The position numbers and the translations under genes are program-made. A stretch of 14,341 nucleotides of DNA from an uncultured Eubacteriales bacterium (GTDB lineage: Bacteria; Bacillota; Clostridia; Oscillospirales; Oscillospiraceae), in assembly GCA_902461475.1 (NCBI GenBank), contig CABPXX010000004.1, positions 1 through 14,341 of the forward strand. Reading direction: 5' to 3'. This document shows positions 1 through 8,346 of this stretch, piece by piece. The notes beneath the pieces are model-generated. The model had not been told where the DNA came from. It searched no databases and worked only from the letters and a program-made list of their open reading frames with translations. How positions within the stretch are numbered: position 1 is the stretch's first letter; each line of letters starts with the position of its first letter.

Positions 1-2481
1 CTGCGCAAGTTCAACGCCCTGTTCACCCTGCGCTACTCCGCCACCCACCGGGAGAAAATCAACCTACTGTACCGCCTGACCCCGGTGGACGCCTACCAAA
101 TGGGGCTGGTGAAGCAGATTGCCGTGTCCTCCAATCAGGTAGCCGGTGGGTTTAACCAGGCCTATGTGCGTCTGTTGTCCGTGTCCAACGAGAAGGGCTT
201 CAAAGCACGGGTAGAGATTGATGCCAAGGACAAAACCGGTGTTGTGAAGCGCAAGGCATTTACCGTCAAGCCGGGGGACGACCTGTTTCTTCTGTCTGGA
301 CAGCGAGATCTCTACGAGGGCTACACCATCGCCGGGATCGACTGCACCCCGGACTTTGAACACGTGGAGTTCGGCAACACCCAGGAGGTAGCTCTGGGCA
401 AAGCCATTGGAGATGTGGACGAAAATATCATCAAAAAGGCCCAGATTCGCCGTACCATTGAGACCCATCTGGACAAGGAGCTGCGATATCTGGACAAGGG
501 AATTAAAGTTCTATCTCTGTTTTTCATCGACAAGGTGGACAAGTACCGCCACGAGGACGGCACAGCGGGAATCTATGCCCAGATGTTTGAGGAGTGCTAT
601 CAGGAGCTGATGGTAAAGCCCAAATATGCCGCCCTTCAATCCCGCTTCCCCGCTGATGTGAGCAAGGTTCACAACGGCTACTTCTCCCAGGACAAAAAGG
701 GTCGTCTCAAGGACACCAAGGGAGACACCCAGGCCGATGACGACACCTATAACACCATCATGCGGGACAAAGAGTGGTTACTCAGCTTTGACTGTCCTCT
801 GCGTTTTATCTTCTCCCACTCTGCCCTGCGGGAGGGCTGGGACAATCCCAACGTGTTCCAGGTTTGCACCCTGATCGAGCAGAAATCCACCTTTACCTGC
901 CGCCAGAAAATCGGACGGGGCTTGCGTCTGTGCGTCAACCAGGACGGTGAACGCATCGAGGACAAGAACATCAACGTCCTCCATGTGATGGCCAACGAGA
1001 GCTTTGCCGAGTTTGCCGACACCCTCCAAAAGGAGATTGAGGACGAGACCGGTGTGAAGTTTGGTGTGCTTCAGCTCAGCATGTTTGCCGGGATGACCTA
1101 TCAGAAAGAAGTTACCTGTGAACATACCATTGACAAAGAAGAAGCCCATGAATTGGTCAAAACGTGGATGGAGGACGGCTCCATTGACAAGTGGATGACT
1201 GATCCGGAAATGACGGCGGCAGAAGAAAAAATTACAGCGGAATTGGAATCAGGGAAACTCACCGAACCGCCTAACCCTGTAACAGAAGTCATGCGTCAAA
1301 TCAAAAATGGCGCAACAGCAGAACAGGCTGCGGAGGCAATTGTCGGAATCACCAGCACAATCACCACTGTGGAGGAACACACTGTCACCCACGAGGAGGC
1401 CACGGAGCTGCTGGAGCATTTTGAGCGAAAGGGCTACATCACCAGCACCGGCAAGATGAAAGACACCATGAAGAATGCCTTGAAAAACGGCACTCTTGAC
1501 TTGCCCAAGAAGTATGAGGCTGCCCGGGAGCGGTTTGAACGTATCATTGCCAACGCCGACCGCAAGCCGCCCATCCGGGATGCCTCCCGGGATGTGGTGG
1601 TTCACCTGAACAAACAGGTGATGCTCTCCCCTGAGTTCTTAGAGCTGTGGAACAAGATCAAGCAGAAAACGGCCTACCGTGTAAGCATCGACACCGAGCA
1701 GCTGGTGGAGAACTGTGTGAAAGCCCTGCGGGAAATGCCCCACATTCCCAAGACCCGCTTGGTGTCCCAGACTGCAGACCTCTACATTGAGCAGGCGGGA
1801 ATCAGCCATATTCAGCGGGAAATGCGCACCATGGACATTGCCAACGACTATCAAACGTTGCCGGATTTGGTGACAGCCATCAGCGATGAGACACTACTCA
1901 CCCCGGCTACCGTGAACCGAATTTTGGTGGAGAGCGGACGGTGTGGAGAGTTTCTGAACAACCCGGAGACGTTTCTGGAGCAGGCTGTGGAGCTGATCCG
2001 CAACCACCGCCATGCTCTGGCCATTGACGGCATCCGCTATGTAAAGTTGGATGGTCAGGAATACTATGTGCAGGAGATTTTCGACACCGCCGAGCTGATT
2101 GCCAATCTGGACCGCAATGCGGTAAAGGTGGAACACAGCGTCTATGACTATGTAGTGTACGACAGCTCCACGGTGGAAAAGCCCATGGCCGTGGCTCTGG
2201 ACAACGACCCGGACGTGAAGATGTTCTTCAAAATTCCCAGCCGCTTCAAGATTGAGACCCCCATCGGCACCTACAACCCGGACTGGGCGGTGTACCTTAA
2301 CAAGAACGGGGAGGAAAAGCTGTACTTTGTTCTGGAAACCAAGGGAGATACCAGCTTTATGCACCTGAAAACCAGCGAACAGTTGAAGATTCACTGTGGC
2401 CAGGAGCATTTCAAGGCACTGGATTCCGGCATTGAGATGCAGACGGCGACGGATTGGTCCAGCTTGCGGAAGCGGGTGTGA
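1..2481 (+). CDS. Type III restriction enzyme, Res (helicase/nuclease) subunit, C-terminal part; start outside the window
   Basis: The frame is open from base 1 and its first codons already read as Res protein (a LRYSATHRE stretch at codons 10-18), so the gene starts upstream and the first internal ATG is not the true start. Res subunits of type III restriction-modification enzymes cut DNA using an ATP-driven SF2 motor together with a Mod methyltransferase. Visible in window codon numbering: motor motif V-like region (FSHSALREGWDNPN, about codons 273-286), motif VI arginine-finger region (QKIGRGLR, about 302-309), and a C-terminal PD-(D/E)xK nuclease site formed by D761, E779 and K781 (NPDW, then LETKG). 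The ATP-binding motifs I-III must lie upstream. A stretch near 1081-1375 is more AT-rich than the flanks. The Mod partner is not in the window and should lie upstream. The SWIM gene follows in the same direction after 64 nt with no terminator seen between. The family is secure; target site unknown. Confidence 0.95.
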   Translation: MRKFNALFTLRYSATHREKINLLYRLTPVDAYQMGLVKQIAVSSNQVAGGFNQAYVRLLSVSNEKGFKARVEIDAKDKTGVVKRKAFTVKPGDDLFLLSGQRDLYEGYTIAGIDCTPDFEHVEFGNTQEVALGKAIGDVDENIIKKAQIRRTIETHLDKELRYLDKGIKVLSLFFIDKVDKYRHEDGTAGIYAQMFEECYQELMVKPKYAALQSRFPADVSKVHNGYFSQDKKGRLKDTKGDTQADDDTYNTIMRDKEWLLSFDCPLRFIFSHSALREGWDNPNVFQVCTLIEQKSTFTCRQKIGRGLRLCVNQDGERIEDKNINVLHVMANESFAEFADTLQKEIEDETGVKFGVLQLSMFAGMTYQKEVTCEHTIDKEEAHELVKTWMEDGSIDKWMTDPEMTAAEEKITAELESGKLTEPPNPVTEVMRQIKNGATAEQAAEAIVGITSTITTVEEHTVTHEEATELLEHFERKGYITSTGKMKDTMKNALKNGTLDLPKKYEAARERFERIIANADRKPPIRDASRDVVVHLNKQVMLSPEFLELWNKIKQKTAYRVSIDTEQLVENCVKALREMPHIPKTRLVSQTADLYIEQAGISHIQREMRTMDIANDYQTLPDLVTAISDETLLTPATVNRILVESGRCGEFLNNPETFLEQAVELIRNHRHALAIDGIRYVKLDGQEYYVQEIFDTAELIANLDRNAVKVEHSVYDYVVYDSSTVEKPMAVALDNDPDVKMFFKIPSRFKIETPIGTYNPDWAVYLNKNGEEKLYFVLETKGDTSFMHLKTSEQLKIHCGQEHFKALDSGIEMQTATDWSSLRKRV

Positions 2482-2545
2482 GGGACAATCTACCTCATTC
2501 CCTTCCCCGCTGCACAGGGGTCGGCATTGGATTGGAGGCACCAGT

Positions 2546-3010
2546 ATGAGTATTTTATCCCTGGCCAGTGGGCAGTCTGCCTACCGTGGCTACGACTATT
2601 TTCAGAACAAAAAGGTTTTGCAAGTGGAACCGTGCGGCGACACCTCCTACCACAGCACTGTGTCCGGCAGCAACGGCGCGCAATATGACGTGACCATCGA
2701 CCTGGCCCACCCTCGAAAAAGCCAGTGTACCTGTCCCCATGCCGTCGGACGGCGGATCATTTGCAAGCACATGGTGGCCCTGTACTTCACGATTTTCCCC
2801 GAAGAAGCCGCACAGTATATTGCAGAACTGGAGGCATATTGGAACGAACAAGAACAGGCACAGGAGCAGCTGGAGGAGCGTTTGCTCCACCGTGTGCATC
2901 GCATGAAAAAATCTGAACTCCAGGAGGCATTGCTGGATCTTCTGTTCACAGGGCCGGAGTGGCAGGTTGAGCGTTTTCTGGATACATACAATGATTTTTA
3001 CGAGGAATAA
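2546..3010 (+). CDS. Small SWIM zinc-finger protein
   Basis: This is a 154-residue protein with a SWIM zinc-binding signature C61-x-C63-x9-C73-x-H75 (CTCP, then ICKH). SWIM domains are known as zinc-binding modules used for DNA or protein contacts in diverse proteins, including SWI2/SNF2-associated ones; no enzyme activity can be assigned. After the finger comes a Glu/Gln-rich helix (about residues 85-130) that looks like a coiled coil. I chose ATG 2546 because GGAGG lies 8 nt upstream; the frame is open further 5' but those codons overlap the end of Res in another frame. It lies 64 nt behind Res on the same strand and is closed by a hairpin, so co-transcription with the restriction enzyme is plausible. 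A diverged fragment of a second copy is at 10525-10641. Its function is not recognised; an accessory role in restriction or DNA binding is only inference. Confidence 0.85.
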   Translation: MSILSLASGQSAYRGYDYFQNKKVLQVEPCGDTSYHSTVSGSNGAQYDVTIDLAHPRKSQCTCPHAVGRRIICKHMVALYFTIFPEEAAQYIAELEAYWNEQEQAQEQLEERLLHRVHRMKKSELQEALLDLLFTGPEWQVERFLDTYNDFYEE

Positions 3011-3012
3011 TC

Positions 3013-3052
3013 GAGCACACCCCATGCGGCAAAAACCGCATGGGGTGTGCTC
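3013..3052 (+). terminator. Hairpin terminator between convergent genes
   Basis: A perfect 17-bp inverted repeat (GAGCACACCCCATGCGG and its complement) encloses a 6-nt CAAAAA loop and begins 2 nt after the SWIM stop codon. The following tract (CACTTTCTCCTG) is pyrimidine-rich but a poor U-run. It lies between convergent genes and, as a perfect repeat, may also serve the minus-strand surface-protein gene ending at 3104, which has no better hairpin of its own. Confidence 0.75.
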
Positions 3053-3103
3053 CACTTTCTCCTGTTATGTTGCAAATCTTCTTGAGCCCAGGTGGATACC
3101 TGC

Positions 3104-6100
3104 TTATCGCCGCACCCGCTTGCGCAGGGTCACCACACCGCACAGAGCTCCCATGGCCACAACCAAAACCGCCACATAGGGCAACATATGGTTGGTATCG
3201 CCGGTCTGGGGAACCTTGTCTGTATCGGGCTTGCTGGTGTTGCCCGGGGCATTGTTGTTGGTGTCCCCGGAGTTACCGGAGTCATCCCCGGGCTTGGTGG
3301 CATCCCCATCAGGCTGGGCTGTGGTATCATCCCCAGGCTTCTGGGTGTCGTCCTCTCCAGGCTGCTGAGTTTCCACCAGGGCCACCTCGGAGCGGTCCCG
3401 GATGCGCAGGCAGGCCCCATCGGGATCATAGTACACCACACCCACAGCAGAGATGTCGGCCCCCACCTTCACAAAGGTCTCCAGGGGGGTGCTGCCGTCC
3501 TGGGAGTATCCAATGTAGTTGTTGAACAGCAGGCGGAATTCCTGAGTACCGTCACTGAGCATGACCTCACTGACCTGCTCGCTGACCAGCTCCACCGAAG
3601 TCACGGTGCCGCTGACCTTGGCCAGCCAGCCACCGTAGGTGTCGTAGTCGTTAGCCTGCTCCAGGGTCAATTCTTTCGGCTCAACGGGCTGGATGGTGCT
3701 GTCCACCAGCTCGATATCGATGACCCGCAGGTCCACGTCACCCTGGTACTGATCCCAGCTGCCGGTAACCCGGACCGTCTGGCCCACCAGGAAAGTGCCG
3801 TCGGCACTGGAGACAGGATAGAGGTCAATGCCGCCGGTTTCGTCCTGGATGTAGATGGTGTCAAAGAAGGCATTGGGCTCCACGTTACCAGCGGTGACCA
3901 CACCCTCCACGGTGAAGATGTCACCCACTTGACCCTGGCGGGCTTCAGCGACGGTGCTGATCTCCCGCTCTTCCAGAATCGAGGCTACAATGTTCTGGGC
4001 AATCACCTTGTTGGCGTAGCTGGCATCACCGTAGTCCACGCTGGAACTGTCGGAGATTTCAAAGTTGGACAGGAACACGGTACCGGCCACATACACCCGG
4101 CCCTGGCCCACGGCCTCGGTGGCCAGAGTGACCACATCGCCCTTTTGCACCACTGCGGTGCTGGCATCGTAGGAGCCGCTGGTGGTGCTGCCTTTGTCCT
4201 TGCCGCTGTCCCACTGGCCCTCACTGCCCTCGGGGCGGAGGTTGGAGTTGATGGAATAGCAGTTAGCAGAGCCCATCACCAGAGCCTGGCCGTTTTCGCC
4301 CAGATCCACGGAGCAACCGGAGTATGCGCTGTACGCCTGGCCCTCCTGCAGTCCCTCAAATAGCTGGGGGAAGTCCTGGGTGTTGAAGTTGTCCATGTAC
4401 ACCCGGTAGGTCTGGGTGGCGCCGCCGTTGTAGTTGGTGTCGTCGTCCAACACCTCATCGTCGTTGAGCCGCAGGGTGGAGCCCATGGCCTCCAAAATAG
4501 GGTTGATCTGCTCGGTGGAGCAGAAGGGTGCCCCGCTGTAGCTGTCCTGGTAGTCGGCCAGACCGCAGAGGATGACGGTACCGCCATTCTTGGCATAGTC
4601 TGCCACCATCTGAATATACTCCTCCGAGAAGTTGGTCTCCTGCGTGGGAGTCACGCCATTTTGCTCCTTCTTCAGGGGGGCGGACACCACCAACAGGGAC
4701 ACGTTCTCCAGGTCCTCTGCGGTGATGGTCTCCCCGGGCTGCTTGATGGTCACCAGGGCGTTCATCTCAGCGGCCAGGGCGGTGAAGTTGCCCATATTCC
4801 CGGAATAGTAGCCGGTGACATAGTCGTTGTAGTGGGTGCCGTCCACCAGAATGCGGGTGACCAGGGAGGGATCGGTGACGTTGAGCTGGAGCACCCCAGT
4901 GAAGGTGTACTCGGTGCCGCCGATGGTGGAGATCAGGGACACATCCACGGTGGTCTTGCCCGCCATATCAAACGTGCAGGGGAAGGTCACCTGGGCGGTG
5001 GCACCGGAGGCCAGCACACCATTGGTACCGATCTCGTTGGTATTCACGGTGTAGATCACTTCACCGTCCACGGAATAGGTCATGGACTGGATGGTCATAT
5101 CACTGCCGGCGTTGTTGTAGATCTCGCTGGACAGGTTGACCGCCTCGCCACGCACCACCAGCTCCTGGTCGCACACGGTGCTGGAGATACCGGCGTTGAC
5201 CCCCTCGCCGGTCCACACAGGAGCGGTGACGGCAATGTTTTGGTCAGCCTGGGTAATACGCAGATAGTAGTAGGAGTAGTCATTGCTGTCAAAGGTAAAG
5301 GTCACGGTGCCGTTGCAGCCGGACAGGGTCTTGCTGGCTGCCACCAGACCACCGTTGACGATCACCTCCACCTTGGCATTGCCGGAGTCGGTGGGATCGC
5401 TGATCTGGGCCTGGATGGTCACCCCCTGCTCCTGCTGGGGCAGGATGGAGCCCATGGCATTGCCGTTGAGGGAGTACAGGATGGACAGGTCGTTGTCCTC
5501 GGTGGCGTACACCCGATAGTTGGCAATGGCATCGTAAATGCCCTGTTCAGTCAGGTCTGTGGCCAACACCACACTGCGGGCGGTGTTGGAGTCGCCCCAG
5601 TTGCCCTTGTGGTTGTCCTGGTTGTTGGTGGGGGCCACGTGCCAGCCCTTGTCCAGGGCACGGGTGTAGTACTCATAGCTGGGGAAGTAGCCGCTGGAAC
5701 CAATGGCTCCTTCGCCGTTGCCCACCTCAATGAGGGTGATGCGCTGATCCAGGGCGGCGGAGTAGAAGGCGAAGTCCTGGAAATCACCAAAGGTGGTGCC
5801 GGGATGGTTGAACTGGGACAGAGAAGAGCTGACCTCCACCAGCTTGTCATAGTAGTTCTGGTATCCTTCCGTGCTGCCGGACTTGTTGCCGAACTCGCTG
5901 TTGCTGCGGCTCTCGAAGCCGGGGGTGTTGAAGGTATTCATGTGGCCAAATCCGTCGGACCAGGTCATCTCAAATCCATACAGGCCCACAAAGTCCTCGG
6001 TGGTGGCATTTGCAGCCGCCTCGTGGCCCTGAGCCCACTCGCTGCTGATGGTGGAGCAGTCGTTTTCCAGACCCACCCCTTCGGCACTCTCGTTATCAAA

Positions 6101-8317
6101 GGAGTTGGAGTGGTCGGTGACGGCCAGGAAGTCCAGGTTGTCCACCTGGGAGGCGTGGTCAAAGGCCTCCTCCACGCTGCCCGCACCGTCAGAAATATTG
6201 GTGTGGGAGTGCAACTGACCAAAGTAGAGGTTGTAGTCGTTCAGAGACACAGGAGCCTGGTAGGTAAACTCCGCCACGGGGCTGGTCTGCTCCGGCGTAC
6301 CAGCCTCTTCATCGGCTGGCACATAGGCCATGGCCTTAAGGGTCAGAGTCTGGTCCGCCGTGGGAACTGCCACGTCCTCCCCCACGGTAAGAGCCTGGGT
6401 GTAAGTCTTGCTGCTGGTGGTGGGTTGGGAGCCGTCGGTGGTGTAATAGATGGTGGCACCCTCCACGCTCATCAGCTCAATGGTAGCACCCTCGGTCAGA
6501 GAGGCTCCGCTGGCCGGGGTAGCCCGCACCTCCAGCTGGGTGGGCTCCGGCTCAGGTTCGGGCACGCCCTCCACTACCTGGAACACCACGCCGGTTTTGT
6601 CGCTGCTGTGGGTGGTCCAATCGTCATACTTGTCATCCCAGAGCAGGTAGTTGCCCCGGCCCTGGTTTTTCACATAGTATACTCCTGTGGTATCACTGGC
6701 TTCCAGTGTCCAGGTCTCGTTCTCCCCTGCACCGGGGTACACACTGGAATAGCTGCCTGCCATACTCAGGGTCTTGCCCCCGTTGGTGAAGGTAAATCCA
6801 GTTTCGGCATCTCCCCCCACTGTCCACACCTCGGTGGCCTCAAACCCGCTGAGGGTTCCCTCTTCCAGCTTCACCGTCACACCCACGGGATAGTAGGTAC
6901 TCTTCACCGTGGCGGACAGGGCCAGCATGGTGTCGGGGGCATAGATGACCACCTGGTCACCGGCGGTGATGGGCGTCTGTCCCTCCTGCCCGTCATCAGG
7001 TACCAGCGGATCATCATTCACGTCAAAACGGCCGCTGCGGTAGAACTGGAAGGTGTAAATCTGGGGCTTGCTGGTATTCATGCTATAACAGGTGAAGTAG
7101 CCGCCGTAGTACTCCAGGTACTGGGGCTTGTTATAAGCTACCGCATTGGTTCCCTTGACATAGGAGCCGTTTTCGGCCACTTCCAGGTCAAAGAGGGTGT
7201 ACTCTCCCTGCTCCTCCACCAGTCGGACGTTGGTGCCGTCCAGATAGAGGAAGCCATCGTCGCTTTTGAGGACATAGTGGCCGTCCTGCTCATAGACCTT
7301 GAACTGAGCCGCTCCCTCGGGAATCGTCAGAGTGTCATCGCTGACCTGGGCATCCAGGGCCACCAGCTCATCCTTGGTGCTGCCGGAGCTGCTGGTGTAG
7401 GTATAGCCCTGGCTGCTCATGACCTTGTTGGCTTCGGGATAGTAGATGGTCACTACGTCACCCTCTGCGATTGTCTCTACCCGCTGGGCAGTGGCCGGCG
7501 CCTGAATGGTGTAGCGGATGGTCTGAATAGCACTCTGGGAGCCATCCAGCACGGCCACCGCCTTCAAGGTCACCTCTGCCCCAGCCTCGCCGGTGATCAC
7601 CGGCTTGGTCTCGTCGGTATAGCGGGTGCTGGCGTCACTGGGCTGGCTGCCGTCGGTGGTGCAGTAGATGGCAGCCCCCTGGGTGGCGCAGGTCGGGGTG
7701 ATGGCGGTGCCGGAGGCCACCTCTCCACCCTGGGGCTGTGCCTGGGGAGCGGCCACTGTGACCCCTGCGTCCCCGCTGTTCACCTGGAACACCAGCAGGT
7801 CAAATACGTATCCGCTGGAATTGGTAGTGGAGTATGCACCAAAACGCTCCCCGGTGGTTTGCCATGCAATGGCCCGGGTGCTGCTGCTGGAGGCCACAAA
7901 GCGGAAGGTGCCGTCTTGGTTGTCGGTGACATTCCAAGTGTAGGCCTCCTCAGGCTTGGTAAAGTTGGTGCTGCTGCCATAGCCCAAATAGTTGCTGCCA
8001 TTGGACAGGCTAATTCCGGTTCCCGAGGCGGCCACCGTCCACACCGGCACATCGGCGCCGCTGAGGTTGCTGCCGTTTACCGTCACCGGCACGCCGTCAA
8101 TTTTACTGTCTATGGTGGTGCCCAGAGCCTGAGCGCCGCTTTCGGTGTTGGCCACCAGCACGAAGCTGCCGCCCGCCTGGAGCTGTGCCGCCGACGTGAC
8201 CTGGGTGTAGGTGGTCTCTTGGGCGTAAGACGTACTGGGCAGCATGCCCAGGCACAGGACCAGCACCATCAGCAGAGCCAATCCACGCTTGCTCCAGCTT
8301 TTGAATCTTCGATACAT
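3104..8317 (-). CDS. Secreted, wall-anchored multidomain PHP (CehA/McbA-like) metallophosphoesterase
   Basis: This 1737-residue protein begins with a signal peptide (basic start, hydrophobic core near residues 13-26, likely cut after SYA, residue 30). Three related beta-rich modules follow (about 30-620), with two chitobiase/hexosaminidase C-terminal type repeats sharing YxTTDGSQP (about 210-240 and 620-645). The PHP-type catalytic domain (about 695-960) shows H703-x-H705, D735-H736, H838 (FNHPG), H893 and H903, the metal ligands expected of CehA/McbA-like phosphoesterases. After it come an Ig-like module, a GATase/DUF4350-like region (about 1155-1440), two OB-fold-like modules (about 1450-1650) and a Pro/Asp/Thr-rich linker. 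A VPQTGD sorting signal (from V1702), a membrane segment and a basic tail end the protein. I chose ATG 8317 because AAAGGA precedes it and it gives a normal signal peptide; ATG 8350 overlaps the yibE-like stop but lacks a ribosome site. It probably shares the upstream gene's promoter. The substrate is unknown; a phosphoester or nucleic acid is inference. Confidence 0.9.
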   Translation of the reverse strand: MYRRFKSWSKRGLALLMVLVLCLGMLPSTSYAQETTYTQVTSAAQLQAGGSFVLVANTESGAQALGTTIDSKIDGVPVTVNGSNLSGADVPVWTVAASGTGISLSNGSNYLGYGSSTNFTKPEEAYTWNVTDNQDGTFRFVASSSSTRAIAWQTTGERFGAYSTTNSSGYVFDLLVFQVNSGDAGVTVAAPQAQPQGGEVASGTAITPTCATQGAAIYCTTDGSQPSDASTRYTDETKPVITGEAGAEVTLKAVAVLDGSQSAIQTIRYTIQAPATAQRVETIAEGDVVTIYYPEANKVMSSQGYTYTSSSGSTKDELVALDAQVSDDTLTIPEGAAQFKVYEQDGHYVLKSDDGFLYLDGTNVRLVEEQGEYTLFDLEVAENGSYVKGTNAVAYNKPQYLEYYGGYFTCYSMNTSKPQIYTFQFYRSGRFDVNDDPLVPDDGQEGQTPITAGDQVVIYAPDTMLALSATVKSTYYPVGVTVKLEEGTLSGFEATEVWTVGGDAETGFTFTNGGKTLSMAGSYSSVYPGAGENETWTLEASDTTGVYYVKNQGRGNYLLWDDKYDDWTTHSSDKTGVVFQVVEGVPEPEPEPTQLEVRATPASGASLTEGATIELMSVEGATIYYTTDGSQPTTSSKTYTQALTVGEDVAVPTADQTLTLKAMAYVPADEEAGTPEQTSPVAEFTYQAPVSLNDYNLYFGQLHSHTNISDGAGSVEEAFDHASQVDNLDFLAVTDHSNSFDNESAEGVGLENDCSTISSEWAQGHEAAANATTEDFVGLYGFEMTWSDGFGHMNTFNTPGFESRSNSEFGNKSGSTEGYQNYYDKLVEVSSSLSQFNHPGTTFGDFQDFAFYSAALDQRITLIEVGNGEGAIGSSGYFPSYEYYTRALDKGWHVAPTNNQDNHKGNWGDSNTARSVVLATDLTEQGIYDAIANYRVYATEDNDLSILYSLNGNAMGSILPQQEQGVTIQAQISDPTDSGNAKVEVIVNGGLVAASKTLSGCNGTVTFTFDSNDYSYYYLRITQADQNIAVTAPVWTGEGVNAGISSTVCDQELVVRGEAVNLSSEIYNNAGSDMTIQSMTYSVDGEVIYTVNTNEIGTNGVLASGATAQVTFPCTFDMAGKTTVDVSLISTIGGTEYTFTGVLQLNVTDPSLVTRILVDGTHYNDYVTGYYSGNMGNFTALAAEMNALVTIKQPGETITAEDLENVSLLVVSAPLKKEQNGVTPTQETNFSEEYIQMVADYAKNGGTVILCGLADYQDSYSGAPFCSTEQINPILEAMGSTLRLNDDEVLDDDTNYNGGATQTYRVYMDNFNTQDFPQLFEGLQEGQAYSAYSGCSVDLGENGQALVMGSANCYSINSNLRPEGSEGQWDSGKDKGSTTSGSYDASTAVVQKGDVVTLATEAVGQGRVYVAGTVFLSNFEISDSSSVDYGDASYANKVIAQNIVASILEEREISTVAEARQGQVGDIFTVEGVVTAGNVEPNAFFDTIYIQDETGGIDLYPVSSADGTFLVGQTVRVTGSWDQYQGDVDLRVIDIELVDSTIQPVEPKELTLEQANDYDTYGGWLAKVSGTVTSVELVSEQVSEVMLSDGTQEFRLLFNNYIGYSQDGSTPLETFVKVGADISAVGVVYYDPDGACLRIRDRSEVALVETQQPGEDDTQKPGDDTTAQPDGDATKPGDDSGNSGDTNNNAPGNTSKPDTDKVPQTGDTNHMLPYVAVLVVAMGALCGVVTLRKRVRR

Positions 8318-8346
8318 AAGGATCCGTTCCTTTCTCTCACATGGTT

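Noticed and set aside
1894..2541. A 215-codon minus-strand open frame opposite the end of Res
   Set aside because: It mirrors a clear nuclease-domain coding region and has no family features.
3072..3103. CAGGT/ACCTG short repeat as terminator of the surface-protein gene
   Set aside because: A 5-bp stem without a T-run is too weak; the 17-bp hairpin at 3013-3052 is the better candidate.
3092..4363. A 423-codon plus-strand open frame opposite the C-terminal part of the surface protein
   Set aside because: Same mirror-frame effect; composition is artefactual (runs of HG, VV, GV) and it begins in the intergenic region without a good ribosome site.
6420..7680. Similar DNA at about 6421-6455 and 7640-7675 considered as a mobile repeat
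   Set aside because: Both encode the TTDGSQP core of the two chitobiase-type repeats in one protein, so it is an internal domain duplication, not a separate element.
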